From the NCBI GenBank assembly GCA_047607345.1, contig JASGDF010000072.1, positions 1 through 11,584 on the forward strand: DNA of 11,584 nt. Reading direction: 5' to 3'. Position numbers and translations under genes: made by a program. The DNA comes from Pseudomonas_S sp047607345. GTDB taxonomy: Bacteria > Pseudomonadota > Gammaproteobacteria > Xanthomonadales > Xanthomonadaceae. The stretch's first letter is position 1, and each line of letters begins with the position of its first letter. The notes under the pieces are model-generated. The model saw nothing but the letters and a program-made list of their open reading frames with translations, was not told the origin of the DNA and searched no databases. Below are positions 1-7,010 of this stretch, in pieces.

Positions 1-19
1 GTACGGACGCGCCGGCCTC

Positions 20-82
20 TGTGGAGGGGCTCCAGCCCCGAGGGGCCTGCCTGTGCAGTCCGTCGGGGCTGGAGCCCTTCGC
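20..82. repeat. REP-like intergenic hairpin, copy 1
   Basis: A perfect 15-bp inverted repeat pairs 27-41 (GGGCTCCAGCCCCGA) with 63-77 (TCGGGGCTGGAGCCC). The intervening 21 nt contain a small CTGC/GCAG stem (47-58). The outer flank reads TGTGGAGGGG. The same flank and arm pattern recurs in the hairpin at 8388-8455, so this is a repeated element and not a one-off terminator. It lies upstream of the ferredoxin gene. It could end transcription of whatever gene lies left of the window. Hairpins of this style are common between genes in xanthomonads. Confidence 0.75.
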
Positions 83-171
83 ATATGGCGACATCGCAGC
101 GTTCCGGATTCCGCCGGAACAGCGCCGGCCGATCCCGGTAAGATGGCCGGGTTGGTGCCGAATCTGCCGAA

Positions 172-456
172 ATGTCCCTCAAGATCAACGAGCTCTGCGT
201 CAATTGCGACGTCTGCGAGCCGGCCTGCCCGAACCATGCCATCTCGATGGGCGAGACGATCTACCTGATCGATCCGGCGCGCTGTACCGAATGCGTGGGC
301 CACTTCGACGAGGCCCAGTGCGTGGTGGTGTGCCCGGTCGAGTGCATCGATCCCGACCCGGACATCCCCGAGACCCACGAGCAACTGCTCGCCAAGCTGC
401 TGCGGCTGCAGCGCGACCATCCCGAACTGTACGACCAGGAGCCCCCCGCCCCATGA
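172..456 (+). CDS. yfhL: YfhL-family 2[4Fe-4S] dicluster ferredoxin
   Basis: A 94-residue soluble cytoplasmic electron carrier. Cluster I ligands are seen as C9-x2-C12-x2-C15-x3-C19 followed by Pro. The second set is C38-x2-C41-x8-C50-x3-C54 with another Cys at 58. The eight-residue stretch between C41 and C50 is the hallmark of the Allochromatium-type/YfhL ferredoxins, which usually have very low-potential clusters. A charged helical tail follows (about residues 65-94), as in the family, and the length is normal. The start at 172 gives the canonical MSLKIN opening, although no strong Shine-Dalgarno is visible before it. Its stop codon overlaps the start of the downstream gamma-glutamyltransferase (ATGA at 453-456), so the two are probably co-transcribed. 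The redox partner cannot be read from the sequence. Confidence 0.93.
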   Translation: MSLKINELCVNCDVCEPACPNHAISMGETIYLIDPARCTECVGHFDEAQCVVVCPVECIDPDPDIPETHEQLLAKLLRLQRDHPELYDQEPPAP

Positions 457-2192
457 GAACGCTCGTCCGTCATGCCCTGCTGCTGGGCCTGCTGCTGTCG
501 CCGGCCGCCTGGGCCGACCCGTCCTCGGCCGCCGCCGCGCATCCTCCCGGCGCGGCCGTCGCCAGCGGCCACCGCCTGGCCACCGAGGCCGGCCTGCAGA
601 TCCTGCGCGAGGGCGGCAACGCGTTCGACGCGGCGGTGGCGGTGTCCTCGACGCTCAGCGTGGTCGAGCCGATCAGTTCGGGACTGGGCGGCGGCGGCTT
701 CTTCCTGCTGCACGATGCGAAAAGCGGGCAGGAGGTGATGCTCGACGCGCGCGAGGTCGCGCCGGAGTCGGCCTCGCCGGACAAGTTCCTGGACAAGGAC
801 GGCAAGCTCGACCCGAACAAGTCGGTCAACGGGCCGTGGTCGGCTGGTATCCCGGGCCTGCCTGCGGCGCTGGTCGAGCTGGCCACGCAGCATGGCAAGC
901 TGCCGCTCAAGCAGTCGCTGGCGCCGGCGATCCGGATCGCGAACGAGGGTTTCCCGGTCTACGCGCGCATGGCGCGCGGCTATGCGCAGCGGCGTGAGGT
1001 GATGGAGCGCTATGCCGGTACCCGCGAGGTCTACCTGCGCAACGGCAAGCCGATCGCCGAGGGCGAGATCTTCAAACAGCCCGAGCTGGCGCATACCCTG
1101 ACCCTGCTCGGGGACAAGGGCTTCGACGGCTTCTACAAGGGCGAGACCGCCAGGAAGCTGATCGCCGGGGTCAACCAGGCTGGCGGCAAGTGGACCGCCG
1201 CCGAACTGGCCGGCTACCGGGTCAAGCAGCGCACGCCGATCCAGTTCGACTACAAGGGCTGGAAGATCACCACCGCGGCGCCGCCGTCCTCCGGCGGCAT
1301 CGCCCTGGCGGCGATGCTGCAGATCCTGGAGGGCTACGACCTCAAGGCGCTGGACCCGGCGCACCGCACCCACCTAGTGGTAGAGGCAATGCGCCGTGCC
1401 TATCGCGACCGTACCTTCTTCCTAGGCGATCCCGACTTCACCGCGATCCCGCAGCGCGTGCTGCTGAGCAAGGACTACGCGCTCGGCCTGCGCTCGACGA
1501 TCAACCCGGACAAGGCCACGCCCAGCGACCTGCTGTCGGGCAACCCGACCCCGCTCGAGGACGACGAGACCACCCACTTCTCGATCATCGACGGCGAGGG
1601 CAACCTGGTCGGCGCCACCCAGACGGTGAACCTGCTGTACGGCTCGGGCCTGATCCCGAAGGGCACCGGCGTTCTGCTCAACGACGAGATGGACGACTTC
1701 GCGCTCAAGCCGGGCACGCCGAACGCGTTCGGAGTGATGGGCTACGAGGCCAACGCGCCCAAGCCGGGCAAGCGTCCGCTCAGCTCGATGACGCCGACCT
1801 TCATGCGCAACGCCGACAAGACCATCGTGCTCGGCACGCCGGGCGGCAGCCGCATCATCACGATGGTGCTGCTGGGCATCCTCGGCTACGACGACGGCCT
1901 GACTCCGCAACAGGTCGCCGCGCTGCCGCGCTACCACCACCAGTGGCTGCCGGACGTGATCGAGGCTGAGAGCGGCACCTTCGACGATGCCACCGTGCAG
2001 GCCCTGCAGGCGATGGGCCACACGCTCAAGCTGCCGGGCGACAGCGCCGCCGGCGGACGCGGTTCCAGCCATGTCTGGGGCAACCTGCAGACGGTCGAAT
2101 GGGATCGGCGCGGCAATGCCTTGGCCGGCGGCAGCGATCCGCGCAACGAGGTCGGCGCGGCCGAGGTGCAGCTGGATACGCCGGCGCGCTGA
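453..2192 (+). CDS. ggt: Gamma-glutamyltransferase, periplasmic
   Basis: A 579-residue Ntn-hydrolase precursor that cleaves gamma-glutamyl bonds of glutathione and related peptides, by hydrolysis or transpeptidation, in the periplasm. Residues 1-21 form a signal peptide ending PAAWA before DPSS. The mature protein is normally made by autocleavage before a Thr: T373 in the TTHFS motif matches the E. coli Thr391 site, giving large and small subunits. Other family marks are R100 in LDAREVAP (substrate carboxylate binding), the lid-loop region GSGLIPKGTGVLLNDEMDDF (398-417), PLSSMTPT (442-449) and GGSRIIT (464-470). Length is normal. The frame is open back to position 21, but 453 is the sensible start: it begins the signal peptide, overlaps the ferredoxin stop (ATGA), and has AGGAG at 437-441. 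Why a ferredoxin is coupled to it is unknown; a link to thiol or glutathione metabolism is only an inference. Confidence 0.96.
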   Translation: MRTLVRHALLLGLLLSPAAWADPSSAAAAHPPGAAVASGHRLATEAGLQILREGGNAFDAAVAVSSTLSVVEPISSGLGGGGFFLLHDAKSGQEVMLDAREVAPESASPDKFLDKDGKLDPNKSVNGPWSAGIPGLPAALVELATQHGKLPLKQSLAPAIRIANEGFPVYARMARGYAQRREVMERYAGTREVYLRNGKPIAEGEIFKQPELAHTLTLLGDKGFDGFYKGETARKLIAGVNQAGGKWTAAELAGYRVKQRTPIQFDYKGWKITTAAPPSSGGIALAAMLQILEGYDLKALDPAHRTHLVVEAMRRAYRDRTFFLGDPDFTAIPQRVLLSKDYALGLRSTINPDKATPSDLLSGNPTPLEDDETTHFSIIDGEGNLVGATQTVNLLYGSGLIPKGTGVLLNDEMDDFALKPGTPNAFGVMGYEANAPKPGKRPLSSMTPTFMRNADKTIVLGTPGGSRIITMVLLGILGYDDGLTPQQVAALPRYHHQWLPDVIEAESGTFDDATVQALQAMGHTLKLPGDSAAGGRGSSHVWGNLQTVEWDRRGNALAGGSDPRNEVGAAEVQLDTPAR

Positions 2193-2206
2193 CGGTATCC
2201 ACCGTG

Positions 2207-2232
2207 ATCGTCCCTGCCTGCGCAGGGACGAT
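2207..2232. repeat. CTGC-loop hairpin downstream of ggt
   Basis: A perfect 11-bp stem: ATCGTCCCTGC (2207-2217), loop CTGC (2218-2221), GCAGGGACGAT (2222-2232). It starts 15 nt after the ggt stop and has no T-tract, so it is either a REP-type element or a weak bidirectional terminator. It shares its CTGC loop and the GC closing pair with the hairpin at 2456-2474, in the same orientation. Confidence 0.7.
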
Positions 2233-2455
2233 GGCTTCAGCGGCGTGGTTTCCGAAGCCTCGACGCCGGTTCATCGATATTTCAAAGCTGAGATTCGGGT
2301 CGATCCATGGCAATACCCGGAAGCTCGATGGCGGCGCGATGTTCGGCAACGCGCCGCGCGTGCTATCGGAGCAGTGAGTGCCCCCGCCGCCGCCAACCGC
2401 ATCGATCTGGCAAGGCACGGTCCACAGATCAGCCATGCGGCTGCTGAAAGGCACC

Positions 2456-2474
2456 TTCCCGCCTGCGCGGGGAT
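2456..2474. repeat. CTGC-loop hairpin downstream of upp
   Basis: CCCGC (2458-2462), loop CTGC (2463-2466), GCGGG (2467-2471), followed by GATGAC. It lies 9 nt beyond the upp stop codon (minus strand). The stem is short but has the same loop, polarity and trailing G-A-Y-G-A pattern as the hairpin at 2207-2232. It is probably a REP-family unit that also serves as a boundary for convergent transcription. Confidence 0.55.
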
Positions 2475-2483
2475 GACAGGTTC

Positions 2484-3116
2484 TTACTCCACCCGCGTGC
2501 CGAAGATCCGGTCGCCGGCATCGCCCAGGCCCGGCAGGATGTAGCCCTTCTCGTTGAGGCGCTCGTCGATCGCGGCGGTGTAGACCTCCACGTCGGGGTG
2601 CGCCGCCTCCAGCGCCTTCAGGCCTTCCGGTGCGGCGACCAGGAAGATGCCCTTGATGCGGCGCGCGCCGGCGCGCTTGAGCATGTCGATGGTGGCGATC
2701 AGGGTGCCGCCGGTGGCCAGCATCGGGTCCAGGATCAGCGCATCGCGTTCGGTCAGGCGGCCGGTCAGGCGCTCGAAGTAGGGCACCGGCTGCAGGGTTT
2801 CCTCGTCGCGCTGCAGGCCGACCACGCTGACCCGCGCGGCAGGGATCAGCGCCAGCACGCCCGGCAGCATGCCCAGCCCGGCGCGCAGGATCGGCACCAG
2901 GGTGATCTTGGCGCCGGCGATGCGCTGCACCTGCACCGGGCCGGCCCAGCCGGGCTGGATGTGCGACTCGGTCTCCAGGCCGGCGGTGGCCTCGTAGGCC
3001 AGCAGTGTGCCCAGCTCCGTCACCAGTTCGCGGAAACCCTTGGTGCTCAGTTCGGCGTCGCGCAGCAAGCCGATCTTGTGCTGCACGAGAGGGTGGCGGA
3101 CTTCGACGATCTTCAT
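2484..3116 (-). CDS. upp: Uracil phosphoribosyltransferase
   Basis: A 210-residue cytoplasmic pyrimidine-salvage enzyme that makes UMP from uracil and PRPP. The opening MKIVEVRHPLVQHKIGLL and overall length match the well-known bacterial Upp family (E. coli protein 208 residues). The PRPP-binding loop is DPMLATGGT (D130-T138). VPILRAGLGM (74-83) is the conserved strand and loop, and GLGDAGDRIFGT (196-207) is the uracil-binding C-terminus. The frame stays open 43 codons further upstream, but those residues do not resemble the family, so the ATG at 3116-3114 is chosen; only a weak GAAG lies before it. The gene stands alone on the minus strand, convergent with ggt and divergent from the TonB receptor operon. 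Confidence 0.97.
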   Translation of the reverse strand: MKIVEVRHPLVQHKIGLLRDAELSTKGFRELVTELGTLLAYEATAGLETESHIQPGWAGPVQVQRIAGAKITLVPILRAGLGMLPGVLALIPAARVSVVGLQRDEETLQPVPYFERLTGRLTERDALILDPMLATGGTLIATIDMLKRAGARRIKGIFLVAAPEGLKALEAAHPDVEVYTAAIDERLNEKGYILPGLGDAGDRIFGTRVE

Positions 3117-3300
3117 GGGCGCTTCGCGGAGGGGGACGGGCACAGTGTGCCGCAGCGCCGGCATCGCTTTCCAGCCACGGCTGCGCGCGTGTACACCCGC
3201 GCGCACGTCCGCGCAGCGTCGGAAATTCGTTAAATTCCTGTCCAAATGTCACGGGCATGAAATCTCTCTGACATAGGGTGCCACCCCATCATCGATCAAC
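3117..3300. promoter_or_regulatory. Divergent spacer, upp / TonB-receptor operon
   Basis: These 184 nt lie between two divergent starts and must carry promoters for both directions. The part nearest the receptor gene (about 3225-3275) is locally AT-richer. It contains an inverted repeat ATGTCA (3246-3251) / TGACAT (3269-3274) with 17 nt between arms, which could be an operator or chance. An 8-bp palindrome GTGTACAC sits at 3189-3196. I could not identify a convincing -35/-10 pair. No clean Pho box (two CTGTCAT-like repeats at 11-nt spacing) is present, although CTGTCC and ATGTCAC occur at 3238 and 3246. Confidence 0.4.
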
Positions 3301-5847
3301 ATGGGGAATCCGGCAGTGCACAGCAAGCATCCGTTGTTCGTGGCGATCGCCATAGGTCTGGGCGCGTCTTTGCTGACATCGGCCGCGCAGGCGGCAATCG
3401 ATGCCGACGCGCCGGCCACCGCGGTCGACCTCGATCGGGTCGAGGTCCGCCCGCTGCTGGAAGCGCAGGCGCGCGCGGTGGACCTCAAGCGCGAGTCCGA
3501 CGCGATCCTGGATGCGGTTTCGGCCGATGAGGTGGGCGACTATCCGGACCAGAACGTCGCCGAGTCGCTGCAGCGCCTGCCGGGCGTCAGCGTGACCCGC
3601 GACCAGGGCGAGGGCCGCTTCGTGGTGGTGCGCGGCCTGGACGCGGCGCTCAACAGCGTCAGCGTCGACGGCATCGAGATCGGCACGCCGGAGAGCGACA
3701 ACCGCGCCGCGCCAATGGACGTGATTCCGTCCGAGTCGACCGAACGGTTGAAGGTGGTCAAGTCGCCGACCCCGGACATGCCGGGCGACTCGATCGGCGG
3801 TGCGATCCAGGTCGAATCGGCTTCGGCGTTCGACCGCGATGGGCGCAGCATCCGCGCCAAGCTCGAGGCCAACCACCAGCAGCTCAGCGGCAAGACCAGT
3901 CCCAAGGCCTCGTTCAACTACAGTGATATCTTCGCCGACGACAGTTTCGGTATCGCGCTGGGCGTGAACTACCAGGACCGCACCTTCCAGTCCGACAACA
4001 CCGAGGGTGATTACGAGCAGATCGACAACGGCGATCTGGTGATGACCGAGCAGCAGCGTCGCAAGTACTACATCGAGCGCAAGCGGATCGGTGCCAATCT
4101 CAACCTTGACTGGCGTCCGGACGATGACAACCGCTATTACCTGCGTACGCTGTTCAGCAGTTTCAAGGACGCCGAGACCCGCCAGAGCACCGTGATCTCC
4201 TTCGATGCCGACGACATCGAGGCCAACGGCGACGGCACCTATTCCGCGCCGGTCGACAAGATCACCAAGCGGGTGCGCTATCGCACCAAGCAGCAGGACA
4301 CGCTGGCGGCAAGCTTCGGCGGCGAGAACCGCCTGCGCGATGCGGTGCTCGACTACCAGTTCGGGTACACCAAGACCCGCGAGCGGGTGAACGACGAGAT
4401 GGAGGCGCGCTTCAAGTATGACGGCGACGACCTCGATGCCACCATCGACCAGAACGGCCGGCTGCCGACGATAGACCTGTCCAGCGACGACTGGACCGAC
4501 AATGGCAACTACACGTTCGACAAGTTCGTGATCTCGCCGGGCCGCACCGACGACGACGAGTACAGCGCCAAGGTCAACGTGCGCTTCGACGGCGACAATG
4601 CCAGCTACAAGTTCGGCCTGCTCGGGCGCTGGCGCGACCGCAGCGTCGACAACGACGAGAGCGAACTGTCCGAAGGCCCCGACATCGACCTGGCCGACTG
4701 GACGGTGGCGGCGCCCGCGCATCGCCACAACAGTCTCGGCGAGGCGCTCAGCTCCTCGGCGATGCGCGCCTACTGGGCGCAGTACGGCAGCCTGTACAGC
4801 GCCGACGACGGCGACGTCGGCAGCAATGCGGTGGGCGCGCTGTCGGAAGACTACGTCTCCAGCGAGGACATCCTGGCCGCCTATGCGATGGGCACCTGGG
4901 ACATTGGTGCACTGCGGGTGATTGCCGGCGTGCGCGTGGAGAACACCCAGTTCAAGGCGTCCGGCTACCAAGTCGATGTCGCCGAGGATGGCGAGTCGTT
5001 CACGGTCAGCCCGCTCGAGGCCAGCGCCAGTTACACCAGCGTGCTGCCGGGTGTGCACCTGCGCTGGAACGGCGGCGATGACTGGGCGCTGCGCGCGGCG
5101 CTCAACAAGACCGTGTCGCGACCGGCCTTTGGCCAGATCGCGCCGCACGCGACGATCAACAACGACGACGAGGAGGTCGAGCTGGGCAATCCGGACCTGG
5201 ATCCGTACCAGTCGACCAACCTCGACCTGTCGTTCGAGCGCTACCTGGGCAAGAGCGGCATCGTCTCGCTGGGCCTGTTCGGCAAGTCGATCGATGGCTA
5301 TATCGTCGATACCGTGGTCGACAACGATGCGCAGTACGCCGGCTATGACGTCAGCATGGCGATCAACGGCAAGAGCGCCAGGGTCTACGGTGCCGAGTTC
5401 AACTGGCAGCAGCAGCTCGACTTCCTGCCGGAAGGCTGGAACGGGTTGCTTGCCGGCGTCAGCGGCACCTGGTTGCATACCGAGTTCGATCCGGGCCTTT
5501 CCGGCCGCGAAGGCGAGGACTTCACCCTGCCGCGTGCCTCCAAGAACGTCTACACCGCTTTCCTGGGCTACGAGCGCAACGGTTTCTCGACGCGGGTCTC
5601 GGCGGTCTACCGCAGCGAATACCTCGATGAACTGGGCACGTCCCGCGACTACGACATCTTCGTGGCGCCCAACACCCAGCTCGACTTCAGCCTCGATTAC
5701 CAGCTCACCGACAACGTGCAAATCTACTTCGATGCTTCCAACCTGCTCGACAAGCCGCTGGAACGCTACCAGGGCACGCGTTCGCATACCCAGCAGTACG
5801 AGGAATACGGCCGCAGCTTCGCCGCCGGCGTGCGGGTGAAGCTGTGA
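3301..5847 (+). CDS. TonB-dependent receptor, Xanthomonas/Caulobacter type
   Basis: An 848-residue outer-membrane active transporter energised by TonB-ExbBD. A signal peptide (hydrophobic LFVAIAIGLGASLL, cleavage near AQA-31) is followed by a TonB-box-like VDLDRVEV (42-49). The plug domain (about 60-175) contains NVAESLQRLPGVSVTRDQGEGR, VVVRGLDAALNSVSVDG and GDSIGGAIQV, the pattern of the Xanthomonas/Caulobacter receptor subfamily. The rest is a beta-barrel of Asp/Tyr-rich strands ending FAAGVRVKL, with terminal Leu where Phe is usual. Start choice: ATG 3301 has no visible Shine-Dalgarno, whereas GTG 3316 (MHSKHPLF) is preceded by GGGGA at 3303-3307 with 8-nt spacing and may be the true start; the signal peptide survives either way. 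Its stop overlaps the next gene (TGATG). Substrate is not readable from sequence; the phytase-like and phosphatase partners suggest an organic phosphate. Confidence 0.95.
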   Translation: MGNPAVHSKHPLFVAIAIGLGASLLTSAAQAAIDADAPATAVDLDRVEVRPLLEAQARAVDLKRESDAILDAVSADEVGDYPDQNVAESLQRLPGVSVTRDQGEGRFVVVRGLDAALNSVSVDGIEIGTPESDNRAAPMDVIPSESTERLKVVKSPTPDMPGDSIGGAIQVESASAFDRDGRSIRAKLEANHQQLSGKTSPKASFNYSDIFADDSFGIALGVNYQDRTFQSDNTEGDYEQIDNGDLVMTEQQRRKYYIERKRIGANLNLDWRPDDDNRYYLRTLFSSFKDAETRQSTVISFDADDIEANGDGTYSAPVDKITKRVRYRTKQQDTLAASFGGENRLRDAVLDYQFGYTKTRERVNDEMEARFKYDGDDLDATIDQNGRLPTIDLSSDDWTDNGNYTFDKFVISPGRTDDDEYSAKVNVRFDGDNASYKFGLLGRWRDRSVDNDESELSEGPDIDLADWTVAAPAHRHNSLGEALSSSAMRAYWAQYGSLYSADDGDVGSNAVGALSEDYVSSEDILAAYAMGTWDIGALRVIAGVRVENTQFKASGYQVDVAEDGESFTVSPLEASASYTSVLPGVHLRWNGGDDWALRAALNKTVSRPAFGQIAPHATINNDDEEVELGNPDLDPYQSTNLDLSFERYLGKSGIVSLGLFGKSIDGYIVDTVVDNDAQYAGYDVSMAINGKSARVYGAEFNWQQQLDFLPEGWNGLLAGVSGTWLHTEFDPGLSGREGEDFTLPRASKNVYTAFLGYERNGFSTRVSAVYRSEYLDELGTSRDYDIFVAPNTQLDFSLDYQLTDNVQIYFDASNLLDKPLERYQGTRSHTQQYEEYGRSFAAGVRVKL
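3303..3318 (+). promoter_or_regulatory. Possible RBS and alternative GTG start of receptor
   Basis: GGGGA at 3303-3307 lies 8 nt before an in-frame GTG at 3316-3318. This is the only Shine-Dalgarno-like sequence near the start of the receptor gene, and it would place initiation 15 nt downstream of ATG 3301. Confidence 0.5.
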
Positions 5848-7010
5848 TGGGCGCGCTGCCGATGTTGCGCATGGGCACGCTGGCGCTGGCCTGCGGACTG
5901 GTGGTGGCTTGCGCCAAGGCGCCTCCGGCCGATCCGGTCACGCCGCCGGCCGCCGCGCCGGCACCGGTCGATCGCGAGCCGGACGAGGGCGCCGGGAAGG
6001 ATCCGCTGCTGAGCGAGGCCCAGGTTGCGCATGTCGTGGTGCCGGAAGCCTTCGTCAGTGTTTCCACGCCACAGGACAACGTCGATTCGCCGGCCAGCTG
6101 GCGCGACGCCGACGGCCGGCTCAGGGTCGCGGTCACCGCCAAGAAGAGCGGCGAGCTGGTGATCTACGACGGCGATACCGGCCAGCGCCTGCGTACCGTG
6201 GGTGGCAAGGGCGCCGGACCGGGCCAGCTGGAGCGGCCCAACGGCATCGCGGTAACCGGCGATCACCTCTGGGTGGTCGAGCGCGACAACCACCGCGTGC
6301 AGCTGTTCCAGCTGCCGGACTTCAAGCCATTGCTGAGCTTCGGCCAGGCCGATCTGAAGCAGCCCTACGGCCTGTGGGTGCAGGCGCAGGGCGAGGGCTA
6401 CGAGGTCATCGTCAGCGACAACTACATGTCGCCGCAGAACGAGGATCTGCCGCCGCCGCTGGCCGAACTGGACAAGCGTTTCCGGCGCTACCGGGTGCAG
6501 CCCGGTCAGGCCGGCTGGAGTGCACAGCTGACTGGCAGCTTCGGCGATACCGGCCAGGCCGGCGCCATCCGCATCGCCGAGTCGCTGTGGGGCGATCCGC
6601 AGCACGATCGTCTGTTGATCGCCGAGGAGGACGTGGCCACCGGCACCCGCCTGCGCGAATACGGCCTGGACGGGCGCTACCGTGGCCGCGACGTCGGCGC
6701 CGGGCTGTACAAGGCACAGGCCGAGGGCATCGCGCTGATGCGCTGCGCCGACGGCAGTGGCTGGTGGATCGGCACCGACCAGTTCAAGGACCGCAGCGTG
6801 TTCCACCTATTCGACCGCGCCACGCTGGAGTACGTCGGCTCGTTCGCCGGCAAGGTCACCGCCAATACCGATGGCGTGTGGCTCGACGAGCGCGGCGATG
6901 CGCGCTTCCCGCAGGGCGTGTTCTACGCGGTGCACGATGATCAGGCACTGGCTGCGTTCGACTGGCGCGATATCGCCCGCGCGCTGAAGCTCAAGCAGTG
7001 CGCCCGATGA
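5847..7010 (+). CDS. Beta-propeller-phytase-like lipoprotein
   Basis: A 387-residue predicted lipoprotein: hydrophobic segment with lipobox VVAC (C22), then a Pro/Ala linker (24-45). The body matches Bacillus-type beta-propeller phytase in order: DSPASW (80-85), TAKKSGELVIYD (97-108), VERDNHR (144-150), KQPYGL (171-176), IAEED (258-262), AEGIA (292-296), TDQFKDRSVFHLFDR (310-324), TANTDGV (338-344), FPQGVFYAVHD (354-364). Such enzymes use Ca2+ to hydrolyse phytate (myo-inositol hexakisphosphate). RPNGIAV (130-136) also recalls NHL propeller repeats. The ATG at 5847 shares its A with the receptor stop (TGATG) and has GGTGA at 5835-5839. Oddity: the family's Asp-Asp-Pro-Ala near the first Ca site reads Asp-Ser-Pro-Ala here, so activity or metal affinity may differ. 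Its job next to a TonB receptor and a phosphatase is probably substrate capture or first-step dephosphorylation at the envelope. An NHL-type non-enzymatic propeller is the main alternative. Confidence 0.85.
   Translation: MGALPMLRMGTLALACGLVVACAKAPPADPVTPPAAAPAPVDREPDEGAGKDPLLSEAQVAHVVVPEAFVSVSTPQDNVDSPASWRDADGRLRVAVTAKKSGELVIYDGDTGQRLRTVGGKGAGPGQLERPNGIAVTGDHLWVVERDNHRVQLFQLPDFKPLLSFGQADLKQPYGLWVQAQGEGYEVIVSDNYMSPQNEDLPPPLAELDKRFRRYRVQPGQAGWSAQLTGSFGDTGQAGAIRIAESLWGDPQHDRLLIAEEDVATGTRLREYGLDGRYRGRDVGAGLYKAQAEGIALMRCADGSGWWIGTDQFKDRSVFHLFDRATLEYVGSFAGKVTANTDGVWLDERGDARFPQGVFYAVHDDQALAAFDWRDIARALKLKQCAR

Larger units (their letters stand above)
2193..2483. other. ggt/upp convergent intergenic spacer
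   Basis: About 290 nt separate the ggt stop from the upp stop on the other strand. The only structure I can support is the pair of CTGC-loop hairpins at its two ends (2207-2232 and 2456-2474). The 220 nt between them are open in several frames but show no recognisable protein, signal peptide, ribosome binding site or RNA gene. I see nothing else in it. Confidence 0.6.

Noticed and set aside
21..452. 144-codon N-terminal extension of ggt
   Set aside because: It runs through the hairpin at 20-82 and overlaps the ferredoxin gene in another frame. The real start at 453 begins a signal peptide.
2026..3258. 410-codon minus-strand frame covering upp in another frame, the spacer and the ggt end
   Set aside because: It overlaps the unmistakable upp gene and runs through the hairpins of the spacer. 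The product is Arg/Ala-rich with no family match.
3289..5787. 832-codon open frame on the minus strand opposite the TonB receptor
   Set aside because: It is an antisense shadow of a GC-rich gene. Its product is low-complexity Val/Ala/Arg sequence with no domain, while the plus-strand protein has clear plug and barrel motifs.
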